A DNA stretch of 64,000 bases from positions 744,001 through 808,000 of the forward strand of contig JAETXT010000008.1 of NCBI GenBank assembly GCA_019188255.1. Reading direction: 5' to 3'. Numbering within the stretch: position 1 is the first letter of the stretch; each line of letters begins with the position of its first letter. This DNA is from Verticillium longisporum. Its lineage: Eukaryota; Ascomycota; Sordariomycetes; Glomerellales; Plectosphaerellaceae. The notes beneath the pieces were generated by a model. It was not told the DNA's origin and ran no database searches. It saw only the letters and a list, made by a program, of their open reading frames with translations. A program made the position numbers and the translations under genes. Shown piece after piece: positions 26,727 to 38,410 of the stretch.

Positions 26727-27662
26727 ATGGCCCGGATACAGCCCTCACAATGGAACTTTGACATTGATCGGTTCATCAACCCCTTTGTCCCCCGTCCCCC
26801 CTGGCGCCACCTGCCGACGCCCGTGTCCCGCTTCTTCGGCTACCGCAAGACCAAGCCCGACAACACCGGCAACTTTGTCCTCATCCTCTGGGCCTTCATC
26901 GGCATCTTCTGCGGCATCGCCGTCATCGAGCTCGTGTCCGACCACGTGCCCTCCTTCCGCCACCACGGCGCCCCCATCATCGTCGGCAGCTTCGGCGCCG
27001 CCGCCGTGCTCGAGTTCTACTCGATCGAGAGCCCCCTCGCCCAGCCCCGCAACGCCATCCTCGGCCAGCTCCTCGCCTCGCTGACCGGCATCTCCATCGC
27101 CAAGCTCTTCCTCCTCGCCGGCGCCGCCCGCTTCGCCGACGTCCGCTGGGTCGCCGGCGCCCTGTCGTGCGCCACGGCCACGGCCCTCATGGCCCTCACC
27201 AAGACGGTCCACCCGCCCGCCGGCGCCACCGCCCTGCTCGCCGTCGTCGACGACAGCGTCCTCGACCTCGGCTGGTTCCTCGTCCCCGTCGTCATGCTCG
27301 GCTGCGCCCTCATGCTCGTCACCGCCCTGCTCGTCAACAATGTCCAGCGCCGCTTCCCCATGTACTGGTGGACCCCCGAGGACCTGCACGCCCAGGTCCG
27401 TCCCTGGACCCGTCGCCGCGTCTCGGCGCCGCCGCCGCCCTCTTTGCCCTCGGCTGCTGCTGCTGCTGCCGAGGCAAAGGCCAGTCACAGCGACCTCGAA
27501 GCCCAGAGCACGCGCACGTCGCAGACGACCGAGGTCGGCGGCAGCGACGACGGGCGCGAGTTAGAGCTCATCCTGCGTGCTGGCGAGGTCATTGTCCCGG
27601 AGCACATGTACATCACGCCCGAGGAGAAGATGTGGCTCGAGAACCTGAGCAACCGGTTGTGA
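26727..27662 (+). CDS. HPP family integral membrane protein
   Basis: Multi-pass membrane protein of the HPP family, named for the His-Pro-Pro motif, here TKTVHPPAGATALLAVVDD. Single exon, 311 residues. About four to five hydrophobic spans lie between residues 45 and 200, followed by VQRRFPMYWWTPEDLH, typical of the family, and a hydrophilic Ser/Ala-rich tail of about 100 residues. Plant and cyanobacterial relatives have been linked to nitrite transport into plastids or cells; in fungi the role is not settled, and nothing nearby points to nitrogen use. Start is in an ACCATGG context with no competing upstream Met. The long antisense frame (26745-27488) is a shadow of GC-rich codons. Confidence 0.9.
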   Translation: MARIQPSQWNFDIDRFINPFVPRPPWRHLPTPVSRFFGYRKTKPDNTGNFVLILWAFIGIFCGIAVIELVSDHVPSFRHHGAPIIVGSFGAAAVLEFYSIESPLAQPRNAILGQLLASLTGISIAKLFLLAGAARFADVRWVAGALSCATATALMALTKTVHPPAGATALLAVVDDSVLDLGWFLVPVVMLGCALMLVTALLVNNVQRRFPMYWWTPEDLHAQVRPWTRRRVSAPPPPSLPSAAAAAAEAKASHSDLEAQSTRTSQTTEVGGSDDGRELELILRAGEVIVPEHMYITPEEKMWLENLSNRL

Positions 27663-28035
27663 TGACTCGTCCTGGCATGGGAGTGGCGCATGGAATGAGG
27701 TGCGTGGGAACGAGGCGTTTTGGCATGGGCAAGATTTTGGCATGGGCAAGAAAACCTCTGAAGCATTCAACGATATGTATGATTTCTATTTATATACCCT
27801 CGATTCACGCCCTTCGTATTTACCACCTCTTGAAAATTCAGAAAGCAAAATTCAAAAACACCAAAATGGCCAAACAGTGTCTACCGCATGTCTTGCGACG
27901 TGCGCACTCTCTTTCGCCCGTCATACCTCTCGTGATTCGTGGGAACCATCATCAAAACCTTCACATCATTCATTCAGAGGTCCCCTCTTCCCTTCATCAT
28001 GCATTGGACGACATTCATCGTTATCATCTGTCGGC
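27663..28035. other. Convergent intergenic region
   Basis: Between the HPP gene (+) and the aquaporin gene (-). A duplicated TTTGGCATGGGCAAGA sequence occurs at 27719-27751. Otherwise A/T-richer 3' UTR-like sequence with no gene. Confidence 0.5.
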
Positions 28036-29603
28036 TCACACCTTGGCCGCATTCGTCAGGCTGCGCGAAAAGGCCACCTCGGCGCGCTTCTCGGGGTTCT
28101 TGGTCGGATCATTGGTCGGGTCGCCGTCGGCGCCGGGGCTGACCATTTCGTACTCGAGCATCTTGATAAACTTGTAGAACACGACGGCGATCAGAGATCC
28201 AATCAGCGGTCCCACCCCTTGGCACACGTTAGCATTTGCTCCGTTTTCGTAAAAGCCTCTGGTTTCTTCGAGGGGGGGCACTCACAGTAAATCCAGTGCT
28301 CCTTGTCAAACGTCGCCGTGACGACGCACGGCCCAAAGCTGCGCGCCGGGTTGAGCGAGCCGCCCGTAAACTGCACGCCCACAAGCTCGGCGATGAACAG
28401 CGCCAGGCCAATGCCGACGGGCGCGATAAAGGTGGCGCGGTGCTTCTCCTTGGCGAGCATGAAGATGGTGAAGACGAGCCCGGCCGGGAGGATGGCCTCG
28501 ATGAAGACCCCCACCACGAGCGAGGCGCAGCCGCCGAGCGTCGTCCAGACATTGAAGTTCTCGGGGGACAGGTAGCGGACCATGACGGACGAGATGAGGC
28601 CACCCAGCATCTGCGCCACGAAGAGGCACGCCGCGCGGACGGGCGTGATGGCGCGCACGAGCAGCATGGCCAGCGTCACGGCCGGGTTGAACAGGCCGCC
28701 GCTGATGCGGAAGAAGATCCACACGTTGACCATGAGGGAGAAGCCGAACGCGACCGAAATGTACATGAGCACGCCGACGTCAAAGCCCGTCGTCTCGCCC
28801 GTCGTCGTGTTGCTGTCGCTGCCGCCCGAGTCGGTGACGTTGGACCGAATGTTGGCCACCTCGGTACCGGCGAAAGCGAAGAAGAGGAACATGGTCGTCC
28901 CGACAAACTCGCCCATCGAGGCCACAAAGTGGTTCTTGACCTCGCTGTTCATCCACTGCGTCCAGGGCAGACGCATCACCTCGGCGCGCTCGTCCCGCGT
29001 CAGGCTGCTCCAGTCGATGCGCCGCGCGCTGTCATTGGTGGCGACATATCTCGGTGCGAAGCCACCCATCTCCTCATCGTTGCGGCGGCGCGACGACCGC
29101 GGGCGGGCCTCGAGGAACGAGCCTTCGTGTCCTTCGTCTACATATGTTACCTCACCCTTCTCATTCTGCGCCTCGTAGTTGAAAGGCCTGTTGAGATGGG
29201 CGCGAGGCGGGCGAGCTCGGGACTGCGAGCGGCTGTGGCTGGGGCCCTGGCGAGTGCCGGGCCGGTAAGGAGGGTCCTGGAAGTCAGGGTGACGCGAGCT
29301 TCCATACCGGTCCCAGTACTGGTCGCTATACTCTTCGTCCGTCTCGTAACGCACGCCGCCGGCGCCGCGTTGTGACTGATTGATGGGCTCTTCAGAGGAG
29401 GCACGGCGGAACGCGGCGCCAGGCGTGTTGGGGCCACGCCTCGAAGAGACACTTCCGTTGCTGCGCATCGTACCGCGGCGGAGATGAGGGTTGCGGGATG
29501 GCTCTGCGTCAGAATACACATTGGACTCCAACACAGCAGGGGCATCTGGCGGAGGATAGTGTTGCGCTGTGCCGGGAACTGGGATCGGATTCTGGTCCGC
29601 CAT
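28036..29603 (-). CDS. Aquaporin with long cytosolic N-terminus
   Basis: MIP-family channel for water or small solutes. Exons 29603-28286 and 28217-28036 (donor GTGAGT, branch GCTAAC) give 499 residues, the join reading HWIY-W-VGPLIGSLIAV as expected. A hydrophilic N-terminus of about 210 residues, rich in Arg, Ser and Pro, precedes the six-span channel. Both pore loops are intact: GGLFNPAVTLA (Asn306) and GGSLNPARSFGP (Asn418). Two perfect NPA boxes and the following residues look more like orthodox fungal aquaporins than Fps1-type glycerol channels. A short acidic and Lys-rich C-terminus follows. The long N-terminal arm is shared by many filamentous-fungal aquaporins and is likely regulatory, but no specific motif was recognised. 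The intron carries a run of seven C on the coding strand. Confidence 0.92.
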
Positions 29604-32600
29604 GATGTATTCGAAGTTGGGTGTAAGGCGAAGAAGAGATGGAGGACGGGGATCCGTACTGAATGATAAAGGGATTGTGGAGAGATCCGCCAAGAAGGCC
29701 AACGAAGATCACTTCGGTTTTCAGGTACAGCTTCCACGTTTGGTGTTCTTTAAACGCGGTGCTGATATAGGAGTAGAATCGTCAACGAGGAATGCATCGC
29801 TGGGCTCAAAGACTGTATTATATCTCCTCCTCCTCCGGGTCTACGTCTCATAAGCCTCCTGGCCCTTGCCTCAGCCCCTTTTCAGTAGCGACCAGCGTCG
29901 ACCAACAGTTCGAGTTCGTTCGGCCTTGGTTTTATCTCACCACCCCAGCCACTGACATCGTTTTTGACAGGGACAAGCATCGTGTGGTGGACATCTGGAC
30001 TCGATAGGTTCGACAGGGAAGCGCTGTCGTCCCAAACAAACTGCGCGTGCAGCAGGCAAACGGTAAAAGATTGGTGGATACGAATGGCTGGATAGAGCAT
30101 TCGAAATCTTGGGATAGTCTTGGAGAGCCGCGGTGTCCCTGTCGTAGATCTCATGCACGTCAGTGTTGTCCCCGGGAGGGGCTTGTTAGCTTGGCCGTGT
30201 CCCCGGGCTTTCCGGCGTTGAGGGGCTGTTCAGATGACGTCGGGGTCGAAAGGTTTGGTGGTGAGGATCCGAAAGCGTGGGGTTAAATAAATGAAACAGG
30301 CCCCAGCTGAGACAAGGTCAGATGCTGAGGCCACGAGAAGGCTGGTGGTTCTGGCGTGGAAACAGGTTATAGATACAGAGATCCGCCCAGGATGATCGTG
30401 GTTGAGGCTGAGAAGAGACATCCGCTAGCGCGCCACGTTTGACACGTCTACCCTGGCCATGCACCTCGCGCTGGGGGCAGGTTCCAAATGGTATCCCGAA
30501 CCGAAAAATCTGAAGGAGGCGCTGAGAGGGGTAGGATGCTCGCTCTGTCTACCATCGCCGTCTAATCGAGGTTTGGTACACGTCCAAAGTTGACCGAGAT
30601 GAGACGAGGCCGAGCACGGTATCTAACGCATGACAGGCGCAATCATGTTACTCGATACGCCAGCATAACTGATTACCGCACGGCCACCCACTAGCTTCAG
30701 GGTTTCAAGGGTCCTCCTGTTCCCGCTTAGGCGGTGATCTGGGAAGATTACCAGATCAAGATATGATCTTCTCTTCTCTTACACACGCCCTTCAATCAGG
30801 TTGACTCAAATGCTGTAGAGGTTGCAATTCGAGTCAAGTAGGTCCAATGGGCCTGATTGATTTCATGCCTCAGCAGTGTACCGCTGACTATGCTTCCTTG
30901 TCCGAGAAGGTTCTATGACGCAATACCTTGTGTTTATGGTCCCAACGAGAACTCAGACAGCGGTAGATTTCAAGCCTCTTCTGCACGGAAAATGCCGAGC
31001 CGTCGAGAACATGGATGGGAGTGAAACGGAATTGAGGCAATTGCCTGTGAGTTGCCATTTTGCCGCAAGCCCACTTGGGCCCTCGTGACCGACGCGGGGT
31101 TGGGTAAACTCTGAGTGCATGGTGGATATGCCCCGATGAAATGATGAAGACTCTGCCGCAGAGGCGGCTGGTAGGAGATGTTCTTCACCTGTATTGAGAA
31201 AAGCCTTGGAGAAAATGGCTGGGGGATCCCACGAGCGGGGAGAGGTAAAGGTCTGGCCAGAGAGGTGTAGCAAGGTCATCCTTGGTTCACTCACATTGCC
31301 CGATCGCCGCGATGCCTTACGATCACTTGACCCTTGCGGTGGTATCGCAACAGTGCAGCCGCCAGGCAGTCTTGGCCGCAGTCATCCTCAGCCTCTGCTG
31401 ATAGCCAATTGTTGCCCTCCGGAACCATCCTCCTGGGGAGGGGAACGCTGATGTGTGTATGCACGCCTGGTCAAGGACGCCATGAAAACCGTTCGGATCC
31501 GGACAACAAGAAACGAGGAGAACAACAACGACAACAGATACGACACGAGGATTCCTTCTTCCATTGCCAAAGTGTAGGCCGAGGCTGACTGAAAAAGGTC
31601 TCACAATCGGATGACATGTAGTCACCATACCTATCAGCCAAAGCGATGTATAGGCACTGCCAGCTCGTTGGGTCGATGTTGGAGTGAGCTTTGACACCCA
31701 ATGTCTCGGATGGCGACGACGAGAAAACATGGCAAACTCTCGGGCCTGTGGACTCGATGGACAACACTGCAGCCTCATCGAAGTGATGACTCTCTTGACA
31801 CCGGCTGCCGTACTTGCAAACCGACAGTTGACTCGAGAGATGGCCTATGATGCTTCCACATAGCACTCACTAGATCAGTCCCACATTACCCAAAGTCAAT
31901 TCGTGCCTTGGGGAGCCTCTAGCTTGCACGCTCATGTGACTCAAAAAAAAAAAATTAAAAAAAAAATTGCTACTGGATTGCAGCGTTTGAGCGTGTAGCA
32001 AAGAGTAGCATCCACCGTTGCGACGAGATGGGTTTCGTGAGATGGGCCGTGATGGGGACGGCGGTTCGATGAATGAAGCTGCATGAATTTCCGTATCCGC
32101 CGGGATCCGTCACGTTCGTTAGGCTGCACCAATCGGGCCAGTTCGCTGGTGCCTGACCAATACCCATACCGCACGGGCAAGCGACTGGTTTAAAAACGTG
32201 CACTTTGGCTCAGGGGGCGTCTTCCTGGAAGAACGGTTAGCATCCGTCTAGCAACAAGGCAAATGAATGGTGTCTTGTGAATTCATGCCTCCTGCAAATG
32301 GCCTCAAGAAGACATCCGCGTTCATCCTTACGCGTCCGGGTCTCTCAACAGTCGGGAAATGACCACAGGAACAAGTGCCAAGTGCTGACCACCTCCGTAT
32401 TTTCACCTGGATTGCACCCGGTGTCGGCAATCTCGTATGTTGAAGTGAGAGCAGACAACGAGTCCCGATCGAGATGACCTCGGTTCGTTACCCGAGCTGA
32501 TGTCAGCAGCTCCTTTTCACGGCCTCAAGGCCAGGATGATCTGGATGAAGGTCGATTCGGAGGTGGTCGCACAACAGTGCGGCCACAACCTCCTGGCAAT

Positions 32601-34704
32601 GAGGAGTGCAGGAGTCGGCATGCTGTCTGTCGTCCCAAGAGGCGGTGTGTGACGCAACACAGATCGAATGAGGCTGCACGACAACTGTCAATTGACTGAT
32701 CAGGGTCTGGGCAAGGTGCAGGGTCTAATGCATGTTCATATCCGGGGCACAGCCTTGAGAGAGAGATCTGCCTGATTGGGAATCTCCTGCCTGAGGTTCG
32801 AAATGTTGGGAAGATCGATGGAAGGAAGTCGCGTGCCAGATTGAGGCAAGGTCCAGTCCAGGTGAGCCACTCACTCCTTGACGCCTGCCTTCGCTTAACC
32901 TCGCTCCTCCTCCACTCCACTCGCGCGGAGAAACGAACGATTTGCACTGACGAGGGAGCGCTTGCCAGCGTTGAACCAACACTAGTGAACGTGCGCCAGC
33001 GTGCGGATGCCCCTGGAAGCTCTCCACCGCAACAAGCCTCCCCAGCTCGCTGACTCTGCGGAGCACCGATTCCAATGTCCAGTCGAAGGGATCACTGGTC
33101 ACTAGCGGTCACTAGAAAGCTTCGCCACGACATGAATGGAGCCCCGTTTTCCACATTTATACTCACCCGCGGGCCAGACGCTTCGGATTCCCACTATTCA
33201 TGACAAGCTTTTCCACAGAACGACGATCTCGGTCATCTCCACGTCCGCCATGGACTCTTGAATACCTACTGAACGCTGCAGTAGGACACCCATCGATCAG
33301 CGAAGCTGGGAGCTGGAAGCTGGATATTTTGCGGGAATGCAAGCGTCCCTGGCAAAATGGATCTTCACTCCCCTGCCTTGCTGACCGAGATGAATGGTGG
33401 CACGCACTTTGGTCATGGTTCCAATGTCTTGGCACGGAGAACTCGAATTGGCCAACAGCATGGCGGTCCAGAACGCACCTTGCTAGATGTTTACTCGATA
33501 CAACAGCAGCTGTGTTCCCCCCTGAATCGTAACATGCCCACTGTGACCCTCAAACAGGGCAGCACAGCCGCCCAGCCTGCCAGTCTTCCAAGGTGCCAGG
33601 CTTTTCTTAGTGGACGTGCAAGCGAACTGAGCCTGGAACAGGTTCCTCGGGCGCCTCCCGCTTCCAAGACAAGTCTCCTGGCTCCACGTGTTGTCCTCCC
33701 TTTCCATTCAGGCCTGGCTCAGACAAGCCACCAATGCCACGCTCAAGTACGTCGTTGACGCAGGCGCGTCCGCGTGAGAATGTCGACAATGGTGGCCCCT
33801 GTTTCACCATAAGCACCATCACCAATAGCACGGCGCTCGCACGCTCGCCCTTCCATTGCTTGGTGGCCGTTGACAAGAAGCAGAATCGGGGGGTTAGGGG
33901 AAGCCAAAGCGGCCAAGGCACACGCTCAAAGCCCAGCTTTCACCAGATGATTGGATGGTGGGGGAAGTACCGGGGCATCGCACTGGCACGGGCCGGCGTT
34001 GAGCTTATCCCGATTAGGGTGACTCAGGTGGGTCCTCAGGGGGCACTGCCGCTTCGTGTCCAGGCCTCGCTGGCGCGCTGCCAGGTCATTTCTGGTGAAA
34101 GGCCTCAGGGGTTGCACCTGTCTCTGGAAGGACGCCCTGCACCTACCTGCAGGCTGCAAGCCACGAAACACGAGATAATTTCTTCACCTGCCGACGACCT
34201 GTCGTTTTGGTCCTTAACTCCATTGTGCTTTCCTCAAAACCGACTCGCGCCCCGGTCATTGCTTCCTATTTTGATCACTTTCAGCTCGACTTGCTTTTCC
34301 CGCGGCCCCTTCCTCGTGCCATCTCATCTCCTCTGGCACCTGCACATTAATATTTCTTGGCCCTGCTTTCCCTCCTGGCCGCACAGCACCAACCACCATT
34401 GAAGCCATCACGACTTTCTCTCTCCCTCTCTCTCTCGCGATACCCAACATCACTTAAACACAAGCCCACCGCCGGCACTCTTCCACTGGCAGGCCCAGAC
34501 AATCAAGAAACACCCAATCTCGTCGTTGAAGGCACTACCCCGTCCCTCTTTGTTCAGCTACCTAGTGCTGCCAGCCGCACCTGCCTCGGCCATCACCATC
34601 GTTTCGACTGAACAACATCTTTCCCTGGGCAACTTCCCCCCAAGGAACAAACACCAACAAACATCAAGAACAACATCCCTTAATACCATCCCATAATCAC
34701 CACC
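29604..34704. other. 5-kb gene-free region
   Basis: Lies between the divergent aquaporin (-) and bestrophin-type (+) genes. I found no frame with recognisable domains or consistent splice structure; the longest (33734-34402, +) lacks family features. It contains an A-rich tract (31943-31968) and, close to the bestrophin gene, a CT-rich tract at 34410-34437 typical of strongly expressed fungal promoters, then a CAACA/ACAAC-rich leader. A non-coding RNA or poorly conserved small gene could be missed here. Confidence 0.4.
31943..31968. repeat. A-rich homopolymer tract
   Basis: A run of twelve A, then TT, then ten A, then TT. It could be a poly(A) remnant of a retrotransposed sequence, but no element body was recognised beside it. 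Confidence 0.7.
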
Positions 34705-36231
34705 ATGGCTGACGACGGCGCCCCCGCTGCTTCCGGTGGTGGTGGTCACGGTGCCGGCCACAGCGCCGCTGCCGCCGCTGCGGCGTCCAACTCCGACCAC
34801 ACCCAGTTCAACCGCGACACCCAGGAGAAACGTATCAACATGCCCCCGCCGCTTGACCTCACCGAAGTCACGTCTCCCGTCTATCCCGAGACACCCAATT
34901 ACTTCAGCCGCAAGAACACGAGCGTCGACGTCGAAGACTACTTCACTGGTCCTCGCGATATTCAGAAGCACTCCAAGTGGCCCTTCGTGCTGCAGATGCA
35001 TGGCTCCATTCTCCCCCGCCTGCTCGTTCCTCTGATCATTGTCACCATCTGGTCCACCCTCATTACCTGCCTCTCCAAGTTTGTGTACAACCTCGGTGTC
35101 CAGTCCATCCTTCTCACCGTCCTCGGTTTCGTCGTCGGTCTCGGCCTGTCGTTCCGATCATCCACCGCCTATGAACGTTATGCCGAGGGCCGCCGCTACT
35201 GGGCTCAGCTCATCCACGTCTCGCAGACGCTTGGCCGCGTCTTCTGGATCCACGCCAAGGAGCACCCCGAGCTGGCCAAGAAGGACATGATGCTACGCCG
35301 CGTGAGCTGCCTGAACCTCGTTCTTGCCTTCTCCGTCGCGCTCAAGCACAAGCTCCGCTTCGAGCCGTACACCGTCTACGAGGATCTCCAGCACCTCGTC
35401 GGTCACCTCAACACCTTCGCCAAGACGGCCGCCGCCACTGATCCCCAGTGCACCACTCTGCCCAAGAAGAACTTCTTCAAGGAAGTTGGCGAATACCTTG
35501 GCGTCTCCTTCGCCGAGTCCAACCCTCGCAAGGCTCTCAAGAAGGCTACGTACCCGCTTGGCAACCTGCCGCTGGAGATCATCTCGCATCTGTCTATCAT
35601 CGTGGACGCCATGGTTGCCGACGGCCAGCTCCCCGTTCCCATGCAGCAGACCACTGCGTACACCAGCCTGACTCTGATGAACGACATCATGACCGGTACC
35701 GAGCGCGTCCTCAACACGCCACTGCCCATCGCCTACTCGATTGCCATTGCCCAGATCACCTGGCTCTACGTCCTTCTGCTCCCCTTCCAGCTGTACAAGG
35801 CCCTCGAGTGGATCACCATTCCCGCCTGTATCGCTGCCAGCTACATCATTCTCGCTATTCTGTTCATCGGCAAGGAGATTGAGAACCCCTTTGGCCGCGA
35901 TGTCAACGATCTTCCTCTCGAGGGGTACTGTGAGCAGATTGCCCACGAACTCGACGTCATTGCCGCCATGGATGTGCACCGCGACATGCCCTACGCCTTC
36001 CTCGACTCCCACCTCAACCTTCCCCTGTACCCCGTCAGCATGGCCTCTTTCCCCGTCTGGGCTGAGCGCTCCGAGGAGAAGATTCGTACTGCTATCCAGG
36101 GCAAGCCTGTCACGCTGTTCCAGCCTCGCAAGAAGTCTTCGGCTGAACGCGAGAAGGAGGAGATGGAACACCGCAAGGCTCGTGAGGGCAGCAATGTCAG
36201 CAGCAAGCACCAGGGTGACAACATTGTCTAG
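34705..36231 (+). CDS. Bestrophin-type (UPF0187/RFP-TM) anion channel
   Basis: Predicted chloride or anion channel of the bestrophin superfamily. Single exon, 508 residues. An Ala/Gly/Ser-rich N-terminus of about 100 residues leads into hydrophobic spans at about 104-128 and 138-157, then the signature GLSFRSSTAYERYAEGRRYW. A long helical middle part and two more spans around ITWLYVLLLPFQLY and CIAASYIILAILFIG follow, then the ENPFGRDVNDLPLEGYC segment that is diagnostic of the family, and a hydrophilic tail. The start is preceded by ATCACCACC. Codon use is strongly C-ending, and with the CT-rich promoter this suggests good expression. Subcellular site is not visible from the sequence. Confidence 0.9.
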   Translation: MADDGAPAASGGGGHGAGHSAAAAAAASNSDHTQFNRDTQEKRINMPPPLDLTEVTSPVYPETPNYFSRKNTSVDVEDYFTGPRDIQKHSKWPFVLQMHGSILPRLLVPLIIVTIWSTLITCLSKFVYNLGVQSILLTVLGFVVGLGLSFRSSTAYERYAEGRRYWAQLIHVSQTLGRVFWIHAKEHPELAKKDMMLRRVSCLNLVLAFSVALKHKLRFEPYTVYEDLQHLVGHLNTFAKTAAATDPQCTTLPKKNFFKEVGEYLGVSFAESNPRKALKKATYPLGNLPLEIISHLSIIVDAMVADGQLPVPMQQTTAYTSLTLMNDIMTGTERVLNTPLPIAYSIAIAQITWLYVLLLPFQLYKALEWITIPACIAASYIILAILFIGKEIENPFGRDVNDLPLEGYCEQIAHELDVIAAMDVHRDMPYAFLDSHLNLPLYPVSMASFPVWAERSEEKIRTAIQGKPVTLFQPRKKSSAEREKEEMEHRKAREGSNVSSKHQGDNIV

Positions 36232-38410
36232 TCTGAAAGACTGGCAGTTGGCGTTCTTTTCATTATCATTTCAATCAAGACGGATTGATTCCCAAAAAGG
36301 GGCTTCATTCCTCAGGTTTTTTTCGGGTTGCATATCGCCTTCTCAGGCTGGAACGGACATGGTTAGCAACGGTGTGTGCGCGCATTTGCAAGTCAGGGTG
36401 GCTTCGGAAAACAAAATTGACACAATTGGGTGCCTGGTACGGACTGCTCTGTATTTTGTGTAATAACTGCGTGTCTGGATAGTAAGAAATTTGCTGTTTC
36501 TTGCCTCAGCTTATCACGATCCTGTGACTTCTAATCTTGGCTTAAATGTATCATGCCATGATCCTAACACCCTCCATCACTTGCTGTCCGAAATGGAGCT
36601 TTCACAGCGAGGCAGGCCGAATCACCTGACCTGAGGCTCTCAGGTAGTCGATCGCGTCCCAGTGAGGCATGATGTCACCTGGATTCAGTAATAAGTGAAC
36701 CAACCGAAATCCTCACCAGCAGTGCCGATGCGCAATGGCCCCCCAAGCTTCAATCATGGTTGTGGCCATGGTTAGTCTCCACGTACCTCTCCAGGTGATC
36801 TTGACTTCCTGTAGCTTGTAGAACACCTGGCGTTCGTTGGAAGAGTGCCGCCAGCCCCCTCCGTTCGTATCAAGTCTCCACTGTTTGCGGTTTCGGCGTT
36901 CTCGAGACTCCTGTCGCTGCCGCTGCCGCCTGAAGTATGACTGGCGCTTGGGCAGGATCTTCGTCAGGCGTGAATAGGGTCGAAGTCAGCACAATCGAGG
37001 TCAGATCGGGCCACCCAGGGCTCGGGCTCGGAGAAGTGGCTTGCATCTGCGATGAAGGATGCAGCGAGATGCTCGAGATCGAGGCTGTTGGGTGCAGTGG
37101 CACGGCCGACTACTGCCTGCGGTTCACGACGTGGCGGGCATCCGAACACTTCGAGTCTATCTTCCAGAAACCATAAGCTGTATGGGCACTGCTGATTGGG
37201 GTTTCCGAAGACGGCGAGTCTCTTGATGTTGACAAGATGAAACAAAAGAAATGAACAAATCAGGATGATATAAGAATTTGTAAGAATCGTTTCGAAAGAG
37301 GTTGCTACATTATTAGAAACGAGCAACAACTACTGCCGCGACCGGCGGGTGCCTTTCTCACCATCGTGCCTCTGCCTCTTCAGCTCTGGTGGATAATTCA
37401 TGGCGCACGACGTTGGTTAAGATTTTGCGGATAGCTAGCGGGGCTAATACTCCAGACAATGAGTAGTTCAGCCATGGCCATGGTGTATATGGCCGTCATT
37501 GTCTAGCAATGTCAGTTCTGGACCACCGCTGTCCGCCGTCACTCCAGTGGCATCGGGCAAAAATGCCAGATGACTGAAATTGTGCTCCGAGTCGCTGGGT
37601 GAGTAAATGCTGAGTCGAGTGTCAACTTGCTACCAGCCTCCCGGGTGCTGAGCGTAGAGAACAGACTGTCAAATGCCGCGGTGATGGGGCCATGAGACGT
37701 ATCGACCACAATAAACTCGTCGTGCCTCTCGTCGACATTCTCGTCGACATTCTCGTCGACATTCTCGTCGACATTCTCGTCGACATACTCGTAGAAACTT
37801 GATCTGCTACCACAGAGGCATCCGTCACAGCCGTATCCCTCCAGTTCCAGACAAATCCAAAATATAGCGCACGGGAGCCTGGTTTCGTTGACCCATCGTA
37901 CCGAAGTCGCCGAGACGCTATAATGTTAGTCTGATTCGAGCAAAGACGTGAAGCTCAAGTTCATTTTGCCATTCTCGAGACACCGTACCTCACCGGAACA
38001 GTTTGCACTCATTTTGCATGAGGGCTTCGAAGATGACAAGCCGGCAATTGCAGTCTATAAACTACCGCACTGCGTCTTCTCAGCGCTGCTGAAGGGATTC
38101 CTGAGTCTGAACGGTAGTTGACTGGTAGTGATGAGTGTGATGCGCAGGAATGGAATCAGCAAAGGTTGAATGCGTCGAGTGAGAGTAATGATGTCGCATA
38201 CGGTCTGTATTCGTTCGCCATATTGACTCTTTCGGCTGTGGATAGCTTTCAAACCTTGCAGAGAAGCTAGATTCAAATTATTGGCCTGGCGAGGTGCGGT
38301 ATTCAGGGCATGTGGCTTCAAATGTCTGAACCTCGGCCTTTTACTGTCATGACGACCGACGTAGTACAGCACGGTGCTGACCCCTGGGACCACTGTCTAC
38401 ATGATATTCT
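36232..38410. other. Gene-free region with minisatellite
   Basis: Holds the bestrophin 3' UTR and a 12-bp minisatellite (separate entry). On the minus strand around 37800-37930 a short stretch reads like degraded protein (YFGFVWNWRDTAVTD) before the repeat, but frames do not join into a gene. Otherwise nothing supported. Confidence 0.4.
37729..37788. repeat. 12-bp minisatellite TCGTCGACATTC
   Basis: Five exact-length tandem copies of TCGTCGACATTC, the last with one change. On the minus strand it reads as repeated VDEN or MSTR depending on frame; its multiple-of-three length means no frame is broken by copy-number change. The GTCGAC core is itself palindromic. Confidence 0.9.

Noticed and set aside
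26745..27488. 247-codon antisense frame opposite the HPP gene
   Set aside because: Asp/Glu/Gly-rich shadow; no family features.
33734..34402. 222-codon plus-strand frame before the bestrophin gene
   Set aside because: Looks like promoter and leader sequence; low-complexity composition and no family resemblance.
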